This document shows, one piece after another, positions 9,152 through 19,969 of a stretch of 64,000 nt of DNA. Numbering within the stretch: position 1 is the stretch's first letter; the number at the start of each line of letters is the position of its first letter. Where the stretch lies: positions 40,563,111-40,627,110 of the forward strand of contig OY997593.1 of assembly GCA_963921825.1 (NCBI GenBank). Direction: 5' to 3'. The notes beneath the pieces are model-generated. The model was not told the DNA's origin and searched no databases. It worked only from the letters and a program-made list of their open reading frames with translations. Source of the DNA: Erodium maritimum. Its lineage: Eukaryota; Streptophyta; Magnoliopsida; Geraniales; Geraniaceae. A program made the translations under genes and the position numbers.

Positions 9152-12100
9152 TTGGGAGAGACATCATCGCAACGACCGCAACAGTCGCGGACAGTACAGT
9201 CGCCCAGGGGTGGCCCGCGACAGAGTCAGCAGCCGAGGTCGTCACAGCCTTCTACGAGCGCACCGATTCCGAGACAGCAGCAGAGTCACGGGTATTCAGC
9301 AGCCAGTGCGCCGGGTCAGAGGCAGCAGGCCTCGCAGGGGAGAGTCTATCCAGTCACCGACTCCAGAGCCCCGGGACCTAGCACGTACCGCGAGACCATC
9401 CAGGGTACGTGTTTATTGTATCATTTATGGGCTTTATTCTTGTTTGATACCGGGGCGTCGCACTCTTTTATTTCGTCGGGTTGTGCTGAGAGGTTGGGGT
9501 TGAGCTTAGAGCCGTTGAGTCCACCCCTATGCCTGGACACCCCAGTTGGGGGTGGTGCACCGTTGACTAGAGTATTTCGTGCCTACGAGATTAGAGTCGC
9601 AGAGTGTCCTTGCCCTGGTGATCTTCTCGTGTTGGGGATGACTACCTTTGATGTGATCTTTGGAATGGATTGGCTGTCGAGGTACCGAGCCAATATCGAT
9701 TGCTACAGGCGACGAGTGACAGTGACAGTGGGTGGCAGGAAGGTGACGTGTGTTCTGGGGAGTAAGAGTGGGATCCTCATGTCGGCATTGTCCGCAGAGG
9801 AGGAAGTACCGGCTGTGCAGAGCCGAGAGTTACCGAGAGTGGTATGCGAGTTCCCCGAGGTCTTTCCTGAGGAGTTGAGCGGGTTTCGACCGGTTCGTGA
9901 GGTGGAGTTCGGGATTGACCTAGTGCTGGGAACGGCGGCGATATCGATGGCGCCTTACAGGTTTGCGCCGGCAGAGTTGACTGAGCTGAAGCGTCAGCTA
10001 GAGGAACTTCAGCAGAAGGGGTTTATCCGTCCGAGTGCATCGCCGTGGGGAGCACCAGCACTCTTCGTGAAGAAGAAGAGTGGAGAGCTACGGATGTGTA
10101 TAGATTACCGGAAGCTGAACCGGGTTACGGTGAAGAACCGATACCCGATGCCGAGGATCGATGACTTGTTCGACCAGTTGAGAGGGGCGACCCACTTCTC
10201 GAAGATCGATCTGCGATCCGGTTATTATCAGTTGCGAGTCCGTGAGGGGGACGTCGCAAAGACTGCATTCCGGACACGCTATGGGCATTACGAGTTCCTG
10301 GTGATGCCATTCGGACTGACGAACGCGCCAGCAGCGTTCATGGACCTGATGAACAGCATCTTCAGGCCGTACCTAGATCAGTTTGTGGTGGTGTTCGTGG
10401 ACGACATCCTGATATATTCGCTGAACGAGGCGGCGCATAAGGCACATCTAAGGGCTGTTCTGACACTACTGCGCGAGCATCAGCTATATGCCAACCGGGA
10501 AAAGTGCGAGTTCTGGCTCTCTGAGGTGAGATTCCTCGGCCACATCGTATCCCGTGACGGTATCCTGTTCGATCCGTCGAAGATCGACGCGGTCTCGAAG
10601 TGGGCACGGCCAACGAGTGTTTTCGAGATCCGCAGCTTTCTGGGATTGCCAGGCTACTATCGGCGATTTGTCCAGGATTTTGCACGACTAGCCGCACCGA
10701 TGACTCTGTTGACACGCAAGGGTGTCGGGTTCGTGTGGACAGATGACTGTGAGCGTGCATTCGCGGAGTTGAAGACTCGACTGACTACAACTCCAGTGTT
10801 AGTGGTGCCCGAGCGAGGGATTGGTTATGATGTTTACTGTGATGCGTCCGGAGAGGGACTGGGCTGCGTGTTGATGCAGTCGGGCAGAGTTGTGGCTTAT
10901 GGCTCCAGGCAGTTGAAGATGCACGAGCGCAACTATCCTACCCACGACTTGGAGCTAGCAGCAATCGTGTTTGCGCTAAAGAGCTGGCGATATTATCTGT
11001 ATGGCGAGGGGTTTCAAGTGTTCTCGGATCACAAGAGCCTCAAGTACATATTTTCCCAGCGAGACCTGAACATGCGTCAACGACGGTGGATGGAACTACT
11101 CGAGGAGTACGACTTCGAGCTACACTATCATCCGGGCAAGGCGAACGTTGTCGCCGACGCCTTGAGTAGGAAGTCTGTTCCGAGCCTCGCCAGTATGTCA
11201 GTCCGAGAGTGGGACATGATGGGGGAGCTGAGCACGTTCGGGCTTGAGCTTGAGGAGATTACTGACGGCGTGGCCATGTGCTCATTGGTGGCTCAGCCCT
11301 CACTGCTTGCCCAAGTGTTGGAGGCGCAGACGGAGGACGTCAAAGCATCAGAGATCTGCGAGAGATTCGTCAGGGGTGACGAGGTGGTGGGCTGGGAGGA
11401 TAGTATTGATTGGGGATTACGGTACCGCGGGGGACTGTTCCACCCGGTTAACTGTAGAGACGTCGTGTTACGAGAGGCACACCATTCGCGTCTTACAGTG
11501 CATCCGGGGGGCACCAAGATGTACCGTGACCTCAGACGGCACTACTGGTGGCGCGGGATGAAGAGAGTTGTCGCAGAGTTTGTGTCGAGATGCCTCGTCT
11601 ATCAGCAGGTGAAGGCCGATCATCAGCGTCCCGCGGGATTGTTACAGCCACTACCGATTGCTCAGTGGAAGTGGGAGAACATTACGATGGACTTCGTATG
11701 CGGGCTACCGAGATCGCCAAAGGGAAACGATGCCGTGTGGGTGGTGGTTGACCGGTTGACCAAATCGGCCCACTTCCTGGCGATGAGGAAGACTGACCCG
11801 GTAGACAAGTTGAGCAGCTTGTATATTCAGGAGATAGTGCGTCTCCACGGGGTCCCGGTGTCGATAGTGTCTGACAGGGATCCCCGCTTCACGTCCAGGT
11901 TCTGGCCGAGTCTACAGAAGGCACTGGGGACAGAGGTCCTACTCAGCACAACACATCATCCTCAGATAGACGGTCAGTCTGAGCGTACCATTCAGATCTT
12001 TGAGGACATGCTGCGAGCATGTGTGTTGGATTTCGGGGGATCGTGGGAGACCCACCTGACATTGTCCGAGTTCACCTACAACAACAGCTTCCAGGCCAGT

Positions 12101-12397
12101 ATCGGGATGGCACCTTTCGAAGCGTTGTATGGGAGGCCGTGTCGGTCACCAGTATGCTGGGCAGAGGTGGGGGACAAGAGTCTGCTGGGGCCAGATCTTG
12201 TCAGAGAGACGACGGAGAAGGTCGCATTGATCTGCGATCGGTTGAGGACCGCGCAGAGCCGGCAGAAGAGTTATGCCGACAAGCGACGTCGACCTCTTCA
12301 GTTTGCAGTCGGGGATCACGTGTTCCTAAAGGTGACCCGAGGAAGGGGTTGGTGCGGTTCAGGCGCAGCGGGGGCAAGTTGGCTCCGAGGTACATAG
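9152..12397 (+). CDS. pol: Pol polyprotein of element A (protease, RT, RNase H, integrase), frameshifted near its end
   Basis: An uninterrupted 1081-residue frame. No ATG opens it (first in-frame near-cognate codon TTG at 9152; preceding in-frame stop at 9104), so expression would need a frame change from gag. Aspartic protease: DTG at residues 99-101. RT: FVDD at 415-418. RNase H: first Asp at 564 in [11 protein letters not shown]. Integrase: HHCC region (second Cys is Tyr, CLVYQQ) then the DDE triad D847, D908, E944 with the canonical 35-residue spacing. The region that in element C holds a second zinc knuckle is absent. A one-base deletion near 12334 throws translation out of frame, giving a spurious tail to 12397 and cutting off the chromodomain. 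Family role: reverse transcription and integration. Confidence 0.9.
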   Translation: MGETSSQRPQQSRTVQSPRGGPRQSQQPRSSQPSTSAPIPRQQQSHGYSAASAPGQRQQASQGRVYPVTDSRAPGPSTYRETIQGTCLLYHLWALFLFDTGASHSFISSGCAERLGLSLEPLSPPLCLDTPVGGGAPLTRVFRAYEIRVAECPCPGDLLVLGMTTFDVIFGMDWLSRYRANIDCYRRRVTVTVGGRKVTCVLGSKSGILMSALSAEEEVPAVQSRELPRVVCEFPEVFPEELSGFRPVREVEFGIDLVLGTAAISMAPYRFAPAELTELKRQLEELQQKGFIRPSASPWGAPALFVKKKSGELRMCIDYRKLNRVTVKNRYPMPRIDDLFDQLRGATHFSKIDLRSGYYQLRVREGDVAKTAFRTRYGHYEFLVMPFGLTNAPAAFMDLMNSIFRPYLDQFVVVFVDDILIYSLNEAAHKAHLRAVLTLLREHQLYANREKCEFWLSEVRFLGHIVSRDGILFDPSKIDAVSKWARPTSVFEIRSFLGLPGYYRRFVQDFARLAAPMTLLTRKGVGFVWTDDCERAFAELKTRLTTTPVLVVPERGIGYDVYCDASGEGLGCVLMQSGRVVAYGSRQLKMHERNYPTHDLELAAIVFALKSWRYYLYGEGFQVFSDHKSLKYIFSQRDLNMRQRRWMELLEEYDFELHYHPGKANVVADALSRKSVPSLASMSVREWDMMGELSTFGLELEEITDGVAMCSLVAQPSLLAQVLEAQTEDVKASEICERFVRGDEVVGWEDSIDWGLRYRGGLFHPVNCRDVVLREAHHSRLTVHPGGTKMYRDLRRHYWWRGMKRVVAEFVSRCLVYQQVKADHQRPAGLLQPLPIAQWKWENITMDFVCGLPRSPKGNDAVWVVVDRLTKSAHFLAMRKTDPVDKLSSLYIQEIVRLHGVPVSIVSDRDPRFTSRFWPSLQKALGTEVLLSTTHHPQIDGQSERTIQIFEDMLRACVLDFGGSWETHLTLSEFTYNNSFQASIGMAPFEALYGRPCRSPVCWAEVGDKSLLGPDLVRETTEKVALICDRLRTAQSRQKSYADKRRRPLQFAVGDHVFLKVTRGRGWCGSGAAGASWLRGT

Positions 12398-12777
12398 GCC
12401 CGTTCGAGATCTTGGGCAGGGTGGGAGTAGTGGCTTATCGTATAGCATTGCCACCGCAGCTTGGGAGAGTCCATAACGTCTTCCACGTGTCCCAGTTGCG
12501 ACCGTACAACGCAGACCCCTCCCACGTCATCGAGTGGACTGATATCGAGGTGGCTGATGATGTCTCCTATGAGGAGCAGCCGGTTCGGATCATGGACGCA
12601 CGGCAGCAGATTCTGCGGGGAGGCAAGATTATCCGCTTGGTCCGAGTGCAGTGGAAACATCACGGGGCTGAGTCGACGTGGGAACTCGAGGACGAGGTTC
12701 GCGTGAAGTATACCGGCCTGTTCGACTCCCGAGGTACGTTTGTTTTAAATTTCGCGGACGAAATTCCTTTAAGGGGG
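12335..12777 (+). pseudogene. Out-of-frame C-terminal part of pol with chromodomain (element A)
   Basis: In frame 1, downstream of the frameshift, the sequence continues the integrase C-terminal GPF/Y-like region ([19 protein letters not shown], then [12 protein letters not shown]). It ends in a chromodomain-like segment containing VQWKHHGAESTWELED. In chromoviruses this domain directs integration to particular chromatin marks. The frame runs on into the 3' LTR. It cannot be joined to pol without correcting the frame near 12334. Confidence 0.85.
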
Positions 12778-12780
12778 GTA
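12769..12780 (+). other. Polypurine tract of element A
   Basis: TTAAGGGGGGTA ends 3 nt before the 3' LTR. It is the expected plus-strand primer site, and the same tract precedes LTR2 and LTR3. Confidence 0.88.
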
Positions 12781-14587
12781 GACTGTAATAACCACTTCTG
12801 GTCAACATCAGTCAAACCTGCGAAAAACAGGAAAATTTAAATTTTTTGAGACAGGCACTTAATTTAACCTAATTTGACCTCGAGGGTCATACCGGACTTA
12901 ATTTGACCCCGTTATCGACTAAAATGAGTTCCAGGGGACTCAGGGCAACTTTCTGATCAATTTGGGAAATGTTGACTTTTAGCTGGAAAGGTCAACCGAG
13001 CGACGTTTTGGTCCATTCGATGATCGTTCTGGATCCAAAAAGCTTAGCCGTCATCGCAGCGGTATTAGTTGAGCCGTTTCCTTGTGGCCCGCCAAGTTTC
13101 GTAATTTCTTGGAAAAAGTGACCGTTCGGGGCCCGAAGCGTCCGATTTTCGCGAAACTGATTGGAAAATATCAACTAGATATTTTCCAAAAGGTATGGGA
13201 CCCACCTTGACACATGTCCTAATTGTGGTGGTGTTAGTTTTGGGTGGAAAAGGTGTGGAGGAGAAGGGGTGGCCGAACCTATGGGTTAAAAGAGGGAAAA
13301 AATAGGTTTTGTTGTTAGTTTTAAATTAGAAAGAAGAAGAGAGGGTTTAGAGAGAGAAGGAGAAGAAGAAGAAGAGAGAAGAGAGGGAAAGCTAGGGTTG
13401 GAGGGTTTTCAAGCCTTTGGATCGTCTCAAGACAAGGAGAGTTCGTCTTCCCCTCGTCTTCCTCGTTGGTAAGACCTAACCCGATCTTCGTTTTGTTAAC
13501 TTTGGAAAGTTAGGGTTTTGTATAAAACTATGGGTTAGGGTTGTAGTGAGTTTGGGGGATAGTTGGAGACGTTTTGGAGGTGGTTGGAGGTGAAGAATGA
13601 CGTTTTTCGGTGCCGGAGGCTCGGGAGGAGCTCCGGCCACCGTGGGTGGTGGCCGACCGGTCATGGGGTGGCTGGCCGGAGTTGGGACCAGCCACCACAT
13701 GGTGGCCGAGCCCCTCCCCTTAAACCCTAGAGCACGGCCAAGTGGGTTGGGTGGGGCCCACGTGCTCGGTTGCTCGGGTTTTAATGTTGGGATAGTTTAA
13801 AACGTTCCCCGGACCATTTATCCTAAACCGAATCGAAATTTGGAATTAAATTGGAAAAGTTGTAATTAACGGGTTTTAGAAACTTTAAACATTAATTAAT
13901 TGACTCGGAAGTCGGAATTCGATTCCGTCAAGTACATTGGGTTCCTTGAAATATTCTAAGACCATAGAAACGAAAACGGGGGCTTTTGGAGCCCCGGAAG
14001 GCAATTAACAAAACCCGGGCAGATTCGCCATGTCGGGCGAATCGGGCCTTTACGGGTCCTTTATCGACAATGTCGAGTAATTGGGAAGTTTGGGAGTGAT
14101 CGACGTTGTCGGGGTTACGTTTGGGCCTTAAGTATATTAATTTTCGGTTTATTCATACTAGTTTAAAAGTACTTTGAAATTGTGCTCTTTTAGATCGTGC
14201 TGCAGACCGAGGCAAAGGGAAGCTCGGCGAGTGACTGGGTTTACTTCGGGTTTTATTGGAGCGCTTTTGGAATTATATACGAGGTAGGGAAAAGTAGCCG
14301 GATCTCGGCCCTGATTAGGGAAAGTTAATAGTAGAATTGCATGTGACACCGGGGTGTCGTGGGTTGAGTAGATTTATTTAAATATTAGAAAAGCATGATA
14401 CGAGATTGCAGCGTTTAAGAGAAAAGCATGTGACACTTAGTAGTGTCGTAGGAACAGAGAACTTAGCGATAATTGAATTACTGGAGGCATATGACCATGC
14501 CCGGAGGTTGTTTGTGAAACTAGTGATCTTAGGACTATTGGAGGCATCGAGTATGCCAGAGGTTGTTGTGCGTTATTTATTGTTGAG

Positions 14588-14950
14588 TTTGGGTGGCCTT
14601 GAGAGCCCGTGTATTTAAATTGGTGTCTTGGGTGGCCATGAGAGCCCGTATTTAATTGTTGGTGTCTTGGGTGGCCATGAGAGCCCGTGTATTTAAATTG
14701 GTGTCTGGGTGGCCATGAGTGCCCGTGTCTTACTGTTGATGTTTTGGGGTGGCCGTGAGTGTCGTGGGGTTGTTGAACCTGAGTCTTGACCGTTGGTGTG
14801 CCTTGAGTGGCAGTGAGTGCCGTGGGGTTGTTGAACCCGAGTCTTGACCGTTGGTGTGTCTTGAGTGGCAGTGAGTGCCCGTGGGGTTGTTGAACCCGAG
14901 TCTTGATTGTTGAGGTGTCTTGAGTGGCCTTGAGTGCCTGTGTGGTTGAA
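14588..14950 (+). repeat. Minisatellite of GGGTGGCC...GAGAGCCCGTG units in the A LTR
   Basis: About seven imperfect units of 45-65 bp, each with GGTGGCC-N-TGAG-N-GCC. The solo LTR (24460-24900) and LTR1-3 carry homologous arrays with different unit lengths. Confidence 0.8.
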
Positions 14951-15373
14951 CTTGCCTGTGATTGTGATTGTGGTTACCTGAAGTTGTGAGTTCGAAAGGT
15001 CGACAACCTGATCCGACTTAGTGTCGATGAATTGCGAGTTCGAAAGGTCGACAGCCTGATCCGACTTCGTGTCGAGGAATTGCGATAGGTCGAACCCTGA
15101 CCTGATTGAGATTGGTTACTGAGCAGCTGGTGTGCGATCCTTTGTGATCTTGTTTGGCATTGTGTAGTCTTTCTGTCGTGTCCTTGGAGGAGGTCGTCTA
15201 TAGTTGTGTCGGGTCTACATTGTGTTATCGAGTGTTGAGTCTGTTGAGGAAAGTAACGGGTTGTGGGTCAGTTGGGTACTTGAGTTGGGGACTGTAGTCT
15301 CGGCGTTGGGTTGGGTTTTAGTGTTACTGGCTTTATCTACTAATTATGCCATAGTCAGTCTGTTATCCGTGGA

Positions 15374-15391
15374 GGTGAGCGAACGCTCACC
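15374..15391. promoter_or_regulatory. LTR palindrome GGTGAGCG-AA-CGCTCACC
   Basis: An 8-bp perfect dyad around AA, followed by CCTAGCTGCTTTTCCTACAG. It is conserved at 25598, 43854 and 62311, one base changed per arm at 54510, and degenerate in B and D. Confidence 0.6.
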
Positions 15392-15672
15392 CCTAGCTGC
15401 TTTTCCTACAGGTACTGATCACCGGACGGACTAGGTTAGCTCTTGAAGTTCATGGAGCTTGGAGCGGAGTCTGGTCTTTACTTTTGTTGAGTCTAGTGAC
15501 GGATGTTGTACCTTGTCCACTTGTTGGGACGTTTTTGTATTATAAATACTACTATTATTTTTGGTAACTAAATTGAAATATCAGAGTTTTATTCAAAACA
15601 GGTTTTAAGTGTTCATGTTTTAAATGTTCGCGTCCCGAGTTCGGTTAGTTGAAATTGGGGCGTGACACTTGG

Positions 15673-16340
15673 AAAAGCAGTTACATAATTACGAAAATTA
15701 AATTGGACATGACAAGTAGGGTTTAAGAAGTTATTACAAGTGATAATTACATGTAAGAAGAAAAGACTCTTCGGTTCATGTATAGGCATGACCCTATAAC
15801 TACAATTAATTTGACAAGACACAACTGTTCAAAATCCAATTAAAACTGATTGACACATAGATTCATTACCAAAATACATCCTAGATTTGAAATATATTTT
15901 ATAGACTTATAAAACCAGACCTGAAATATATTTTCTAGAATTCAAAAGCAGACTTGAAATATATTTTCTAGACTAGAAAACCAGAATTGAAATATGTTCC
16001 CAGAATTTATCAGAATGAGTCTCCGACCGTAAATCTGTCCTCATATGTTCAGTTTCCAATTAAACCTAATGTACAAAATAGTATAATCCGTGTAACATAT
16101 AACAATTAACAGTACAATCCATTCAACATAAGGCTAACATTATAATAATATATCAATGCAGTTTATAATTAACACCAATCTTGGTCACCAAAATAAAAAA
16201 ATTCACATCAAAGTGTAGAATTCAAATTATAATCCACCTCAAATATTAAAATTCTCAGTCATTGAAACCAGTAAAGTTTTATCCTTAATGACCTAAAAAC
16301 TCAGTCATTTTTGTAATCCAATAGCTTCTCGATTTGTGTT
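15673..16340. other. AT-rich flank of element A, no gene
   Basis: This is the original neighbour of the 5181 flank. It contains three or four loose copies of a CAGACTTGAAATATATTTTCTAGA-like word (15885-15990, given here only as consensus). No coding signal was recognised. Confidence 0.5.
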
Positions 16341-16346
16341 GCTATA

Positions 16347-16467
16347 TCCCAATAAGTCTCATCTTCTTATCCTTTGTTGATTCACTGTCCCCCTCGTGTG
16401 TCGGCTCCTGTTATACACGAGGGGGACAGTGAATCAACAAAGGATAAGAAGATGAGACTTATTGGGA
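16347..16467. repeat. Perfect 53-bp inverted repeat with 15-nt spacer
   Basis: The left arm 16347-16399 is the exact reverse complement of the right arm 16415-16467; the spacer is 16400-16414. There is no mismatch in 53 bp, in a neighbourhood where the genes are decayed. Confidence 0.97.
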
Positions 16468-16854
16468 ACTTGGAGAAGTTGAACCCTCTTCTTGTGCCTG
16501 ATCAATCCACAACCCAGGTTTATAAGGATGTGATTGCAAAACTAAGGTGGAAGAAGATACCCTTAGAAGAAATCCCAAAAATACCTTATGGTGAGGTCAC
16601 CCCGTCTTACTACAAAACTCCCAGCCGGTCAAACGACAAGTTGAATGCAAGGGTAAGGTGTAACCTTAATTATTTGCATTGTTTTCAATTTAATTTAAAT
16701 TTCATATAATTCACTTTCATGTATGCAACAAATGAATGATTGCATGTTTGGAATTAGAAAGCGGCAGGGGTGTTACACTGAGCACTATGCACAGAATATT
16801 GTGGTGTTAGACGCAGAATTTGCAGATGTTGTCAAGGAAGGACACGCTTTGTAA
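16415..16854 (+). pseudogene. Unidentified protein relic, possibly two exons
   Basis: A frame reading MRLIGNLEKLNPLLVPDQ runs from the right arm of the inverted repeat to about 16655, where AGG/GTAAGG gives a plausible donor. After a ~100-bp AT-rich stretch, a second coding-like block (CYTEHYAQNIVVLDAEFADV) runs to TAA at 16852-16854. Base composition and splice-like borders suggest an old gene piece. The upstream start is lost or replaced by the inverted duplication. I do not recognise the protein. It lies head-on to the DUF1985 relic, so both could belong to one old transposon or captured gene, but this is not shown. Confidence 0.35.
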
Positions 16855-17089
16855 GAGTGCTTCCCTAACAGCACTGTAAGACGGATTTCTACTCCACGTT
16901 GTCTTCCATTTTAAAATTCTAGGCAAGTCTACGCCGAAGTCTTCACGAATTCTTGAGAACTTCCTTGCTAATGATGGTATGCATTCAAATGCAAGTACCT
17001 ACGACAAAAGATACAAATCATAAGAGACATCATGTACACTACGATATTAAAATATTTGTGTGAAGGAATAGTTACTTACTGTGAGAGGA

Positions 17090-17690
17090 AGAAAAAATCC
17101 AGTATATGTCATACTACTCTCATTTCTTAGGTTCTTCTGAGCTACCAACATTTTATTTCTCAACTTCTTTGCTTTTATCTGTTTTAGGAGATAACTGAAG
17201 GATAGATTACCCTAAGGGTATTTGTAGAACATCTTCAAGTTATCCACTAATGCCAAATAGTTTCGATCCAGCTTATGGAAGCGTCTGTCGAATGGCATCA
17301 ATACTCCCCCGATGATCAACAGCAAGCAAACCCTAATGATATCCCAATTAGGCTTCGTCGAACGCCTAACCTCCATTTTTTCGCCAACCAACTGGGTCAA
17401 TTTCTTCTCTAAGGTCAACATACTAGCTTCTAGGCTCGGGAAGTGTTTCGAGGAAAAAACTTTGGACTTCAATTGTTTTGTTAAAAGTTTATCCTCGGGA
17501 AAATCTCCACACTTCAGCCCCGATATTAAACAGTATTCGTTTAAAGAAAATCTGATCGGTCTTCCTTGGACCAAGAACCAGATTTTGGACGACCGCTCCA
17601 AGTCAATTTCTCGAACTAACAACACCCAAGGAATTTGACAAGAATTTCACCACTTGGTTGGATGTCAATCAAATGACCAAATGGAGCTTT
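17090..17690 (-). pseudogene. DUF1985-type domain relic (ULP1/MULE-associated plant family)
   Basis: The minus strand reads an N-terminal piece with FGHLIDI, a frameshift near 17630, then IWFLVQGRPIRFSLNEYCLISGLKC (shown as two overlapping landmarks: WFLVQGRPIRFSL and YCLISGLKCG). It continues to FYKYP, a TAG at 17212-17214 where the family normally has Trp (YPWG), then LSFSYLL and a final TGFFLPL. These are landmarks of DUF1985, found in plant Ulp1-like proteins that are often carried by Mutator-like elements. No ULP1 catalytic domain was found downstream. The combination with the mudrA relic at 1-1810 hints at a former ULP1-carrying MULE, but element ends were not found. Confidence 0.65.
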
Positions 17691-17699
17691 TTAAGGGTA

Positions 17700-18340
17700 C
17701 GAAGGCAGATTTCATCATCACTTAACCTCTAAAGTTCTCCTTTGATGAACTTAAAAGTTGCCCCTACATGACTCTTCACTGATAGCTTGTAATCGAAATG
17801 TTCATTCTCGGTCAAAACAGGTTTTGAACTCCGACAACTCAATTTGTACTAATTGTGCATTTTCTAGGCTTGCACTTGAACGTTCACCCTCATCAAAACT
17901 TGGAATTTCTACGTCGAAGGGGGTTGACCTAGAACTTTCATTTTCTTCATCATATGAGTTTAGCCTACTCTTTATGGATGATAAACTTGCCTACTAGGGT
18001 GCAAACAAGTAATTACAAAAACAGAAAACAATTCATTTCAAATTGAACTGCAAAACTCTAATAACACACATACGTCAGGATTTAATTCCCAGATTGCGAA
18101 CCAGAACCGACATAAATTTAATGACCTAACACTCCATTCTAGGATATCATTCCCAGATTGCGAGCCAGAACAACCCGTGATTTTACGACCTAGAAATCCC
18201 CTAAACCATATATAAGCATAACGAATAAAACCCCCTAAATGTATACATTCAGACAACAATTCAACGTATCTACACAACAATTAAACACAATTTCACCCAA
18301 ATTTCAGCATATCTAAGCATAAGCAGGGAATGGAAACCAG
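17700..18340. other. Gene-poor stretch with a small duplication
   Basis: No reliable coding frame. A ~25-bp motif CCCAGATTGCGAACCAGAAC near 18090 recurs as CCCAGATTGCGAGCCAGAAC near 18150. Confidence 0.4.
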
Positions 18341-18354
18341 ATGGGTTAGGGCTT

Positions 18355-18490
18355 ACTTACCATCTCAGCTCCGACAATACCGATACGTGTAGCCCGTGGA
18401 GAATGGAAACTGAAATTCGATCCTTCGAGCTTGCTGGAGAACAACAGAGACGATTCCTTGCTGGAGATCAGTTGGGTCGAGGGTTTTGGG
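18355..18490 (-). other. Possible first exon (leader plus ATG) of a minus-strand gene
   Basis: On the minus strand a leader ends with ATG at 18363-18361 directly followed by GTAAGT, a strong splice donor. The upstream 120 bp are non-repetitive and C/T- and GA-mixed, as in plant 5' leaders. It could have served the DUF1985 relic further along. No transcript evidence is available. Confidence 0.3.
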
Positions 18491-18567
18491 GGTTTTGGTT
18501 TGAGTCAAAGAAGAAGAAGAAGAAAACATAATTGACTGAGGGAAAAGCAGCTAACAAAAGTTGTTTT

Positions 18568-18629
18568 AATTTGAAGCTGACTAGGATAATTTGAAGAGCT
18601 GACAAGGATAATTTGAAGATGACAAGGCA
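18568..18629. repeat. ~21-bp tandem repeat, 3 copies
   Basis: Units begin AATTTGAAG at 18568, 18588 and 18610 and each contains TGAC-AAGG or TGACTAGG. Confidence 0.7.
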
Positions 18630-18639
18630 GTTTTGTTGA

Positions 18640-19960
18640 AGTGCAAAAAGGGAACAAGAGTAATCTTATGCATTTTACTGATAAAAAAGAAAATAAAAAA
18701 GTAAAGAAATGAGTTCAGCCAAATTACGAGTTCTACTAACATAAGACTTTCCTAGAATAAGGCCATTAGGGTAAATAGGTCGTTGAATGAAGAAGAAGTA
18801 CAGTACAAAAACGGTACCGTATCAATTGGCAACCCCCACGCCCCCAACTTATCGAAACGGTGTCGCGCCCTTTTAGTTCCTTACTCCCATACGACGTCGC
18901 CTCTTCCCTTTGGGCTTGCTGGCAATAGACATCCTCATAACAGTTTGAGTTGGTGGTGAAGAAACGGTCTAATATGATAGTAACAATTATTTTCTCTGGA
19001 GATAACATTACTTAATTTTATTCATCTATACGCATATACTTTTCTGGTTGCTTGGCTCGCAAGTTATTGCCTCAGTCCCTTCTCCTTTTTTGCTGCTACA
19101 TCAGGCATTATCATATAATCACTGATATGCTTATAATCTTTCACACAAGCTTCGAACATCAAGTCTCAGACCTCATCAGTAACTCCCAAAAGCTCTATTA
19201 GGATTTGTCTGTAATTGTCAACTGCACAAAACTAACTTTTATTGAAGGTTGCATCTGGTTTTTGAAGAAGGAAATAATTGAATTGGAATGGCTAAGCTTC
19301 ACTTGAGGAATTGGATGTTGTCTCTCATTACAAGATTGTCTTACATGTAATTCATAACTGTTAGGTTCTCATTGGGTTTTACTTGGGGAATGGGCTGTTA
19401 ACTATCATCACAGACTTTTGTAATTCGTAACTGTTAATTTTTATTGGGTTTGGGTAGTCCTCACAATCACATTTCATGGGTTTTAAGCTAGCATAAGACC
19501 TTGGGTTCTTAGGCTCATTGAGGAAGGTTAGTTACATTGCATTCAGTTTATCTGCCATCTGTACCTAGATTATCTGTTATAACTATTTTTCATCTCAGAA
19601 AAGGTTTAATTTAATTATGCTTTTGTTGATTAAAAAACAAAATCTATACGCAGTTACTACGCGACACCTATTGAACCTATTTATGATTTCTTTTTGAACA
19701 ATATTGTAAGTTTTTAAAATTCGTCTGCCAACTCAAGCACCATAATTGTTAAGAAAAGTCACCATAAACATGTTCGTAAGAGCCTATTGTTTAAGTGGTG
19801 GTGGATGTTTTCTTTTGAAGTCGATTTTTTGTAGAAACAAGCTATTTGTACTTGTTTTGACTGGAATGCCTCAAATTGGGATCTTGAGTGTCTTGAGGTT
19901 TATGATAGGTTTTCTTGGGTGGCTCGCCTTAAGGATCTGGCCAGGGGTGTCTGCTTCAAT
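18640..19960. other. No recognisable gene
   Basis: AT-rich, with many stops in all frames. A loose duplication of about 90 bp (CATTACAAGATTGTC...TAATTCATAACTGTTA and CATCACAGACTTTTG...AATTCGTAACTGTTA) lies near 19325-19435. Confidence 0.4.
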
Positions 19961-19969
19961 ACTTACACA

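Larger units (their letters stand above)
5182..15667 (+). mobile_element. Complete Ty3/gypsy chromovirus, element A (10.5 kb)
   Basis: Boundaries are fixed by a perfect 5-bp target duplication, CTTGG at 5177-5181 and 15668-15672. Both LTRs start TGTAATAACC and end GGGGCGTGACA. Internal order is PBS, structured leader, gag, pol (protease, RT, RNase H, integrase) and chromodomain, then PPT. The chromodomain and domain order indicate the chromovirus branch, probably Tekay/Del-like. The 5' LTR lacks about 1.28 kb present in the 3' LTR. Pol has a late frameshift. It is the most intact element in the window and could have been moved recently, but as it stands it is probably defective. Confidence 0.95.
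12784..15667 (+). repeat. 3' LTR of element A (full-length, 2884 bp)
   Basis: Begins TGTAATAACCACTTCTGG and ends GGGGCGTGACA, directly followed by the target duplication CTTGG. It contains a GA-rich tract (13330-13395), a GTAAG donor-like site in CGTTGGTAAGACC (about 13465-13477), minisatellites (14588-14950) and the palindrome at 15374 with a following TTTTCCTACAG. Confidence 0.93.

Noticed and set aside
12840..14130. Possible host genes within the A 3' LTR
   Set aside because: Sequence is duplicated in the 5' LTR and solo LTR; short frames are LTR sequence.
17312..17638. Plus-strand 108-codon frame
   Set aside because: It is the antisense of the DUF1985 relic, whose minus-strand reading has family motifs.
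18766..19008. 80-codon minus-strand frame
   Set aside because: No recognisable domain and low-complexity neighbourhood; insufficient evidence for a gene.
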